Source: Gemmatimonadota bacterium
Lineage (GTDB): Bacteria; Latescibacterota; UBA2968; UBA8231
Length of the DNA: 5,821 bases
Assembly: GCA_026706505.1 (NCBI GenBank)
Contig: JAPOYQ010000321.1
Coordinates: forward strand, 1 to 5,821
Direction of reading: 5' to 3'
The notes beneath the pieces are model-generated. The model was not told the DNA's origin. It did not search any database and saw only the letters and a list, made by a program, of their open reading frames with translations. Each line of letters opens with the position of its first letter. The first letter of the stretch is position 1. The position numbers were made by a program, and so were the translations under genes. Below are positions 1 through 4,620 of this stretch, in pieces.

Positions 1-151
1 CTTGGGCTATCTCCTCCCCGCCCTGATAGGCGGCAAACCAATATCGTGGGGTCGGCCTGCAGCCATCATCATCATGACCCACGACGAGATACTTGCCGTC
101 TTTCCTGGCGAAAGAGCGCCCCGTTGCCTTGACCAATTTCCATTTCAACAT
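1..151 (-). CDS. Small hypothetical protein, partial (3' end beyond window)
   Basis: The frame is open from the ATG at 151-149 to the left edge, giving the first 50 residues. The protein begins MLKWKLVKATGRSFARKDGK and continues with a VVGHDDDG stretch and a YWFAAYQGGEEIAQ stretch. That pattern of a short beta-strand, an aromatic-rich strand ending in a G-G-E turn, and then presumably a helix resembles many small uncharacterised bacterial or phage proteins, but I do not recognise a family. GGGAG about 10 bases upstream can serve as a ribosome binding site. The frame stays open upstream to a stop at 229-227, so GTG codons at 160 or 205 are alternative starts. The N-terminus overlaps by 7 bases the end of a 29-codon ORF that has a stronger ribosome binding site, so translational coupling is possible. 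No function is assigned. Confidence 0.55.
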   Translation of the reverse strand, partial: MLKWKLVKATGRSFARKDGKYLVVGHDDDGCRPTPRYWFAAYQGGEEIAQ

Positions 152-234
152 GCGATCCACACTCCCAGCCGATATAAGCCGTAGAGGAAAGGCGTAGTAG
201 AGCACGAAAAACGGTCGTGGGCTACACTACCCAT
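145..234 (-). CDS. Possible 29-residue leader ORF
   Basis: An ATG at 234-232 follows AGGAG (248-244) at 9 bases, with an overlapping AAGGA at 4 bases, which is the best ribosome binding site in this part of the window. The ORF reads MGSVAHDRFSC and so on, ends in GVWIAC, and stops with TGA at 147-145. It overlaps the start of the following partial gene (ATG at 151) by 7 bases. That arrangement would suit a leader peptide or an upstream coupled cistron. The peptide has no recognisable motif, signal sequence or run of one amino acid that would indicate attenuation. An alternative is that the ribosome binding site belongs to the downstream gene and a single-base indel separated them. Low-to-moderate confidence. 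Confidence 0.3.
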   Translation of the reverse strand: MGSVAHDRFSCSTTPFLYGLYRLGVWIAC

Positions 235-281
235 GTTGTCCTTCTCCTTTTTTTCGGCATCGGGCCGTGTTGCAATTTAGA

Positions 282-325
282 GGCCGCTGCTTCGGTCTCC
301 CCCCCGGGATTTTGAAGCAGCGGCC
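282..325. repeat. Perfect 12-bp inverted repeat with 20-base loop
   Basis: GGCCGCTGCTTC at 282-293 is exactly the reverse complement of GAAGCAGCGGCC at 314-325, with a 20-base C-rich loop. Neither strand has a run of T after the stem, so this is not a standard intrinsic terminator. It lies upstream of the small minus-strand genes and could be a structured mRNA leader element, a protein-binding dyad or a REP-like unit. No second copy is present in the window. Confidence 0.75.
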
Positions 326-327
326 AA

Positions 328-346
328 CCAGCGCAGGGCGCGCTGG
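328..346. repeat. 7-bp hairpin adjacent to the 12-bp inverted repeat
   Basis: CCAGCGC (328-334) pairs perfectly with GCGCTGG (340-346) around a 5-base loop. It starts two bases after the 12-bp inverted repeat ends, so the two would form stacked consecutive stems in RNA. No T-tract follows on either strand. Confidence 0.5.
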
Positions 347-376
347 CGTTAGTGGGTGGCGGGCGACCAAGGTAGG

Positions 377-458
377 CTCAAGCCCCGGCCCGGACCGCAG
401 ACATGAAACACGCACGCAACGATTTCCGCCTCCTACTCTCAAGCCCCGGACCGCAGAC
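377..458. repeat. Imperfect direct repeat pair (377-402 and 438-458)
   Basis: Both copies begin CTCAAGCCCCGG and end ACCGCAGAC. The first copy (26 bases) carries an extra CCCGG between the two blocks, and the second (21 bases) does not. The copies start 61 bases apart. Such a pair may come from a local duplication or be twin binding sites. The second copy starts in the left arm of a hairpin (432-473), and most of it lies in the loop. Confidence 0.65.
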
Positions 459-473
459 GTGGGGAGAGGTAGG
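432..473. repeat. Bulged 9-bp stem enclosing a direct-repeat copy
   Basis: CCTACTCTC (432-440) pairs with GAGAGGTAGG (464-473), leaving one G bulged. The loop holds most of the second direct-repeat copy. The CCTAC half can alternatively pair with GTAGG at 372-376 just before the first copy, so two structures compete for one arm. A further 5-bp hairpin, TAGGG/CCCTA (470-474 and 479-483), overlaps its right edge. This is seen by complementarity only; no energy calculation was done. Confidence 0.45.
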
Positions 474-500
474 GCGCACCCTATAATTTAGGCTCCATGT

Positions 501-517
501 GTGATCTTCACGTGATC
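501..517. promoter_or_regulatory. Operator-like site: GTGATC direct repeat around TCACGTGA palindrome
   Basis: GTGATC occurs at 501-506 and 512-517, 11 bases apart, so on the same face of the helix. The spacer creates the 8-bp palindrome TCACGTGA (508-515) and the dyad GTGATCTTCAC (501-511). A third GTGAT lies at 533-537. The block adjoins an AT-rich tract containing TAAAAT on the minus strand (541-536), a possible -10 element for transcription towards the small genes. No convincing -35 element is visible. It may be a transcription-factor site; the factor is unknown. Confidence 0.3.
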
Positions 518-606
518 AGCAAGCCTATTTCTGTGATTTTATTATGATTTTTTGCCTAAGACAGTCTATTTGGCCCCGCTAGGGCCTACCGTGTCTCGGC
601 GGTACT

Positions 607-637
607 GGGGTACGGGGGGGCGGTGGGGATGAGGGGG
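607..637 (+). other. G-quadruplex motif downstream of the kinase gene
   Basis: Four G-tracts (607-610, 614-620, 625-628, 633-637) are separated by loops of 3, 4 and 4 bases, meeting the usual G3+N1-7 rule on the plus strand. This is the template strand for the minus-strand kinase gene, whose stop codon lies 82 bases away. A folded quadruplex could slow RNA polymerase at the 3' end, where no standard terminator is visible. Folding is inferred from the pattern only. Confidence 0.6.
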
Positions 638-718
638 AACTTCATACTACCGGGTTCGCTGCGCTGGCATTCGTCCTTGCCACGTAAAAGGCGCTGGTAA
701 GACGCAAGGCTGCCACGA

Positions 719-3115
719 CTAGCTCGTCTCCTGTCCTTTCGGCATCTGGTAGCCGACGCGAAGCTCGGTAAAGATATAGGTGGGGCTGTCCGCGTCGTCA
801 TCCAGCTTACGGCGGAGCTTCCTGACGAGAGAGCGGATCACCCGCACATCGCTAGAGTTGGTCAGGCCCCATACCCTTCGCAACAACTGGTCGTAGGTCA
901 ACACTCGTCCGCCGTTGACCGACAGCTCGGAGAGCAGTTCGTACTCGGTGGCAGTTAGCTCCACCGGCCGGTTGGCAATCATCACGCGGCGTTCAGCGTA
1001 GTCAATAGTCAGGTCGCCCAGCACGTAGGGTTCCAACGACTCGATGCGGTACGGGTCGGCCTGTCTGCGCAGGGCCGCCCTAACCCTGGCTACCAACTCC
1101 GTAGGTGAGAAGGGCTTAACGATGTAGTCGGTGGCCCCCTGCTCGAAGGCTTGGGCAATGACCTGATCCTTGCCGTACGCGGAGACGAAGATGACCGGCA
1201 CGTTGGCCATACCGAGGATGTCCTTCATCAGGTCGATGCCGTCGGCGTCGGGCAGCACTAGGTCGAGCAAGACCAAGTGGGGCTTTTTCTCCTCTGTGAG
1301 GAGGGGTGCCTCTTTTGGATCAGCGGTCACTATCGGCGTGAAGCCCGCCTTGGAGAGTGCGTCCCGGATGTACCTCAGTGCCTGCGGATCGTCGTCCACT
1401 ACCAAAATGCAGACCTCTTCGCTCTCTTTGTGCTGCAAGCGGGCGGCGCGCCGAGGGGACGGGGATGTTGCTCTGCTCCCGGCCTCTTCGGCCATCGGTA
1501 TGGTGAAGGTAAACCGCGCCCCTTGGCCTGGCCCGTCGCTTTCAGCCCAGATGCGGCCACCGTGCGCCTCCACGATCCCCTTACAGATGGCAAGGCCAAG
1601 ACCTGAACCGCCGATTTGGCGTTCCCCGTCCTCGTCGGTGCGGGAGAACTTCCTGAACAGGTGCGGCAACTGCTCAGCATATATTCCGGTGCCCTCGTCG
1701 GCGACGGTAACCGCCACGTGGAGGTCCTCCCGCACGGCGGTCACCCGGATGACGGACGACTCTAACGAGTGCCTTGCCGCGTTGGTCAGGAGGTTGGACA
1801 GGACCTGGATGATGCGCGGTCTGTCTGCCATGATCGGGGGCAAGTCCAGCGCGAGGTCGAGGTCGAGGTCGTGCCTTCCACCGCTGCTTAGAAAGGTGTT
1901 CCTGGCCCGGTCCACCAAGCGAGCAACCTCCGTTGGTTCGGGAGTAACCGGCAGCGTGCCCGTCTCGATGCGCGCCACGTCGAGCAGGTCGCCGATCAGT
2001 TCGCGCATGTGGTCGACCTGATCGACGATAATTTGGTGGAACTGGCGCAGCTCGGCGGGGTCCAGGTCGGATGAGTCGTCCAGCAGGGTGATTGAGGAGC
2101 CTTTAATAGAGGTCAGCGGAACGCGCAGCTCGTGGCTCACCATCTCCAGGAAATCGGCCCGCAGCCGCCCCAACTCCTCCAGCGGTGTCATGTCCTGTAG
2201 CGTGACGACGACCGACTCGACCTCGCCGTCCTGTGAACAGATGGGCGTGGCGTTGACCACCGTGGTCACCGACCGGCCGTCGGGAATCTGTATGGCGATC
2301 TCCTCGGCGCGGACGATCTCGCCGGTACTCAACGCCTGAGCGAGAGGGAACTCGGCCAGAGAGATTTCGCGCCCATCGGCACGCCGGAAGGTGACCACGT
2401 CGATGAGCTGCTCCACGGGGCATCCCGGCGTCTGTAGGCCCCCTATAATCCTTCTGGCCTCCCGGTTGAAGGACACAGGCGCACCGGTTCGGGCGTCGAA
2501 GACGACCACGCCCACCGGCGAGGTGTTGATCAGGGTTTCCAGGTCAGCTCTAGTCCGCTGCTCATCGCGATAGCGGCGGACGTTGCCGATGACCAGTGCC
2601 GCCTGGGACGCGAACATGACCAAGGTCTCCTCGTCTTCGCGGGTGAACTCTTGGCCGGGTTCCCTCTTTGCCAGAAAAATATTGCCTACATTCTCGCCCC
2701 GGTGGCGAATCGGAGCCCCCAGGCAGGCGCTCATCTGAGTGGGTGGGCGGAACTCGGGCAGGTCTTGCGAGCTAATATAGCTGACAAGGTCCGGGACTCT
2801 CAGCGGTCCTGGAATGGCGGTTAGGTATTCGAAGATCTTCGGCCCCTCGGGCAGTGCAAATAACTGTTGGGTCTCCTCGTCCGTCAGGCCAGAGGCCAAA
2901 AAGTCCTCCACCTGCCCTTTATCATCCAGGGTAACGATCACGCCGCACCAAGCGTCGGTCAGTGATCGAGCACTATCCAAAATCTCCTGCAATACCGTGT
3001 CGAGGTCGAGGCTCTCGTTGATGCGGAGGCTGGCCTCGCTCAGCTTGGAGAGGCGGTTGCGCGGTGCCTCTGTCTGTTGGTCACGCTCGTCGGTGTTTTT
3101 CAACTCCTCCTCCAT
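719..3115 (-). CDS. GAF-PAS histidine kinase fused to receiver and OmpR-type DNA-binding domain
   Basis: This 798-residue protein is a two-component system in one chain and, with no membrane segment visible, is predicted to be cytoplasmic. The domains in order are a GAF sensor (about 20-180), a PAS domain (about 190-315), and HisKA with phospho-acceptor His328 in SHELRVPLT. The ATPase domain follows, with N-box Asn445 (NLLTN), DEGTG (473-477), LFRKF (486-490) and GGSGLGL (502-508). A linker (about 542-566) leads to a receiver with acidic pocket Asp574-576, phospho-acceptor Asp618, Ser645 and Lys667 (VKPF), and then a winged helix (about 695-793) with LTATEYELL and a VRKLRRKL recognition-helix region. 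By family knowledge, phosphate passes from His328 to Asp618 and controls DNA binding. Val332 replaces the Thr/Asn usual four residues after the His, which suggests weak or no phosphatase activity. The ATG lacks a good ribosome binding site, but GGAGGAGGAG inside codons 2-4 sits just before TTG codon 5, an alternative start. The target genes and signal are unknown. Confidence 0.93.
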   Translation of the reverse strand: MEEELKNTDERDQQTEAPRNRLSKLSEASLRINESLDLDTVLQEILDSARSLTDAWCGVIVTLDDKGQVEDFLASGLTDEETQQLFALPEGPKIFEYLTAIPGPLRVPDLVSYISSQDLPEFRPPTQMSACLGAPIRHRGENVGNIFLAKREPGQEFTREDEETLVMFASQAALVIGNVRRYRDEQRTRADLETLINTSPVGVVVFDARTGAPVSFNREARRIIGGLQTPGCPVEQLIDVVTFRRADGREISLAEFPLAQALSTGEIVRAEEIAIQIPDGRSVTTVVNATPICSQDGEVESVVVTLQDMTPLEELGRLRADFLEMVSHELRVPLTSIKGSSITLLDDSSDLDPAELRQFHQIIVDQVDHMRELIGDLLDVARIETGTLPVTPEPTEVARLVDRARNTFLSSGGRHDLDLDLALDLPPIMADRPRIIQVLSNLLTNAARHSLESSVIRVTAVREDLHVAVTVADEGTGIYAEQLPHLFRKFSRTDEDGERQIGGSGLGLAICKGIVEAHGGRIWAESDGPGQGARFTFTIPMAEEAGSRATSPSPRRAARLQHKESEEVCILVVDDDPQALRYIRDALSKAGFTPIVTADPKEAPLLTEEKKPHLVLLDLVLPDADGIDLMKDILGMANVPVIFVSAYGKDQVIAQAFEQGATDYIVKPFSPTELVARVRAALRRQADPYRIESLEPYVLGDLTIDYAERRVMIANRPVELTATEYELLSELSVNGGRVLTYDQLLRRVWGLTNSSDVRVIRSLVRKLRRKLDDDADSPTYIFTELRVGYQMPKGQETS

Positions 3116-3157
3116 CAGGATGCGGGATACCCCTGGTTGTCGTCGGGCGTCGCCTTA

Positions 3158-3163
3158 ATGATA
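3158..3163 (-). promoter_or_regulatory. Candidate -10 element for the kinase gene
   Basis: On the minus strand, TATCAT (3163-3158) differs from TATAAT at one base and lies in a short AT-rich island (TTTATTTATCATTAA) in GC-rich surroundings, 42 bases before the ATG. No -35 match is found 16-18 bases upstream. The AT island is the only promoter-like stretch between the barrel gene and the kinase, and supports separate transcription. Weak. Confidence 0.25.
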
Positions 3164-3194
3164 AATAAACGGGATTCGAGGCGCGATAGGCCCA

Positions 3195-3223
3195 GATGAG
3201 GAGCCCCCAAGTGGGCCTTCATC
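3195..3223. repeat. Strong hairpin between barrel gene and kinase gene
   Basis: GATGAGGAGCCC (3195-3206) pairs with GGGCCTTCATC (3213-3223) around a 6-base loop, giving 11 pairs with one G-T wobble and one bulged A. It lies about 100 bases past the stop of the barrel gene and 80 before the kinase ATG. Neither strand shows a following T-run, so a textbook terminator is not supported, though it could still end the upstream operon with help from Rho. On the plus strand it overlaps the proposed IS3-like end. Confidence 0.6.
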
Positions 3224-3297
3224 TATTGCAACAGAGGAGAATTGTGATGCCCGCCAAGAACCCCCGACGCAGAAAGTCTCCGCAATTCAGCGCATGA
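3197..3297 (+). mobile_element. Possible truncated left end of an IS3-family element
   Basis: The plus strand reads TGAGGAGCCCCC at 3197-3208, of the TGA...GCCCC type seen at ends of IS3-family elements such as IS911. About 50 bases later come AGGAG and the start of an orfA-like reading frame. This is the spacing expected at the left end of such an element. Only about 100 bases remain; no right end, orfB or target duplication is visible, and the right boundary (about 3290) is a guess. The assignment rests on the end sequence, the layout and a 14-residue protein resemblance. Confidence 0.3.
3247..3297 (+). pseudogene. Remnant of IS3-type transposase orfA N-terminus
   Basis: An ATG at 3247 follows AGGAG (3235-3239) at 7 bases and encodes MPAKNPRRRKSPQFSA before TGA (3295-3297). 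The pattern of basic residues followed by S-P-x-F is how many IS3 orfA proteins open (RRKFSPEFKA-like), just before their helix-turn-helix. Here the similarity stops after Phe14, and none of the three frames beyond continues as a transposase, so it looks truncated by deletion. It is the only plus-strand frame in the window with both a good ribosome binding site and protein-family resemblance. It could also be a chance 16-codon ORF. Confidence 0.35.
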
Positions 3298-3325
3298 TCG
3301 GTAGTCTCATCGAGGTGAGGCCGCC

Positions 3326-4618
3326 TTAGAGCGCGGCGTTGCCCGCCTCCGTTCGCAAGCTGTGCCGGCCTTCCATATGCGCGTGCCAGTCCATGCCGAT
3401 CTCCGGTCGCGGCCGGGTCGGTACGGGCAGCGCTTTCGCCTGCTCCGCCACGATCGCCGGCACGCCCATGTCGCGCAGCAACTGCGCCAGATACTCCATC
3501 CGCACCAGCGTCTCGCTCTGGTACAGGCTCATGCCGTCGACCCCGGCCGCGTACTGCCGCGCCGCCAGCGCATAGGCCGGTTGCGGCGCGTAAAAACCCG
3601 TATTCTTCTCTACCCGGCTCTCGATCAGCCCTTTGGATCCCACACCGCCAATGCACAGTTTGCCGTACTTATGCGCCACCGCTGTGTGGTAGCTGACGTG
3701 TAAACTCAGATCCTCGCACGTCAGAGGAAAGGGACTCAACATCAATCCGTCGACCAGATCCTCCTCGCACCAACGATCGCTGTCCAGCCCGTAGGCCAGC
3801 ATCAGCCAGCGCGCATTGTCGGGCACCCGGGCGACGATCGGGCAGCGCCGACCCAATTCGCCCTCCTGGGCGCTCACCGCCCGCCGCAGTTCGGTCATAA
3901 ACCCGGTCAGCACGTCGGCCCGGTACTGAAACCACGTCCGGTACTGCTCGAAGTCATCCGAGTCGATTGCGCGCGGATCCACCCCTGTCTCCGCCATAAA
4001 CGGCTCGACCAGCGCCGGATGGTACAGCAGCATCGGCATCTGCCGGCAGAAGTCGAGCACCAGCCCATCGACGCCGATCCTCTGGCACTCGAGCAAAATA
4101 TCGATCCGCTCGCGCCGCACTTCCGCCAGCGCGTAGCAGAGCCGGCTGGCGTCCTCGTTGCCCAGTTTGGTCACCTCCCTGAACGCCGGATTGTTCAGCG
4201 CTAACTTGGACGTGACCCCTATCCAGTCCGCCCGGCCGTAGTGGCGGTTCATCCCTAGGCGGCCCCACAACTGCGCCCCGTGCCCGTGGCACAGCGCCAG
4301 CGCGTGGCGCAAAGGGCACACCTCGTCCATCACCTTGTGAACGAAGCTCCAGGAGATGCCGCCAACCTGGTCGCCGTTTTCGCACATCCGCGTGATATGG
4401 GGCAACTCGGACCAGTAGTCCACCACCGAGCGCCCCAGATTCCACACCAGATGATCGCAGCCCGCCTGCAGGTGCAGATCGACGCACTCGTCCAGTGCTT
4501 TAGGTCCCGGGCACGGCTTGCCGTAGTTGGCGTAGTAGCACATCCACTCGGAAATGCCGAACACCGGTTTTTCGTTGCCGCTTGTCGCGCGCAATTCGAG
4601 TTGTTCTTCGGCGTCCAT
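3326..4618 (-). CDS. Putative TIM-barrel glycoside-hydrolase-like protein
   Basis: I read 430 residues from the ATG at 4618-4616, which overlaps the upstream stop by one base (TAATG), implying translational coupling since no ribosome binding site is visible. An ATG four codons earlier (MARLM, 4630) is an alternative. The frame continues 172 codons further upstream, but there it only shadows the propeller gene. Barrel-like strands alternate with helices: CDHLVWN (54-60), AQLWGRLGMNRHYG (115-128), GVDGLVLDF (182-190) followed by LLYHP, CPIVARVP (259-266), VDGLMLSPF (289-297) and GVDGMSLYQSET (359-370). Candidate acidic active-site residues at strand ends are Asp189 and Glu369. The layout recalls GHL10/family-10-like putative glycosyl hydrolases of planctomycete-type bacteria, but no exact family is claimed. 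No signal peptide is seen, so it should be cytoplasmic. Context suggests sugar or glycoside processing with the propeller protein. Confidence 0.8.
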   Translation of the reverse strand: MDAEEQLELRATSGNEKPVFGISEWMCYYANYGKPCPGPKALDECVDLHLQAGCDHLVWNLGRSVVDYWSELPHITRMCENGDQVGGISWSFVHKVMDEVCPLRHALALCHGHGAQLWGRLGMNRHYGRADWIGVTSKLALNNPAFREVTKLGNEDASRLCYALAEVRRERIDILLECQRIGVDGLVLDFCRQMPMLLYHPALVEPFMAETGVDPRAIDSDDFEQYRTWFQYRADVLTGFMTELRRAVSAQEGELGRRCPIVARVPDNARWLMLAYGLDSDRWCEEDLVDGLMLSPFPLTCEDLSLHVSYHTAVAHKYGKLCIGGVGSKGLIESRVEKNTGFYAPQPAYALAARQYAAGVDGMSLYQSETLVRMEYLAQLLRDMGVPAIVAEQAKALPVPTRPRPEIGMDWHAHMEGRHSLRTEAGNAAL

Positions 4619-4620
4619 TA
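4616..4620 (-). promoter_or_regulatory. TAATG stop-start overlap (translational coupling)
   Basis: The propeller gene's TAA (4620-4618) shares its last A with the ATG (4618-4616) of the barrel gene. With no ribosome binding site in front of the second gene, ribosomes probably re-initiate here, so the two proteins would be made in a linked ratio. Confidence 0.8.

Larger units (their letters stand above)
235..718. other. 484-base non-coding, structure-rich intergenic region
   Basis: No reading frame here has a plausible start, ribosome binding site and protein-like composition; the short ORFs present are arginine- and proline-rich products of GC-rich DNA. The region separates the kinase-regulator gene (stop at 719-721) from the small genes at 234-1. 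In order it holds a purine-rich ribosome binding site (239-248), a perfect 12-bp inverted repeat (282-325), a 7-bp hairpin (328-346), an imperfect direct repeat (377-402, 438-458), a bulged 9-bp stem (432-473), a 5-bp hairpin (470-483), an operator-like GTGATC block (501-517), an AT-rich tract (520-560), a GGCCC/GGGCC hairpin (572-586) and a four-tract G-quadruplex motif (607-637). I see no tRNA, CRISPR or recognisable riboswitch. Confidence 0.6.

Noticed and set aside
482..487. TATAAT on the plus strand as a promoter
   Set aside because: It is a perfect -10 hexamer, but no -35-like sequence lies 16-18 bases upstream and no plus-strand gene follows it.
227..491. Overlapping 71- and 74-codon frames on both strands
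   Set aside because: Both are low-complexity GC-driven frames with no ribosome binding site, lying across the hairpin-rich intergenic region.
500..518. A CRP-type site (TGTGA...)
   Set aside because: TGTGA is present, but the expected TCACA half-site six bases on is not; the symmetry here is TCACGTGA instead.
572..586. The GGCCC/GGGCC hairpin as a terminator of the kinase gene
   Set aside because: The stem is only 5 bp, and on the minus strand it is followed by AAATAG rather than a T-run.
651..660. A tRNA T-loop-like CGGGTTCG
   Set aside because: The flanking bases do not make a T-arm or an acceptor stem, and no cloverleaf can be drawn.
586..801. A 71-codon minus-strand frame overlapping the end of the kinase gene
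   Set aside because: It is out of frame with the winged-helix domain, has no ribosome binding site, and has biased composition.
1170..2021. A 283-codon open frame on the plus strand
   Set aside because: It is antisense to the kinase and receiver domains, which carry all the expected motifs on the minus strand. The product is arginine- and serine-rich with no domain features.
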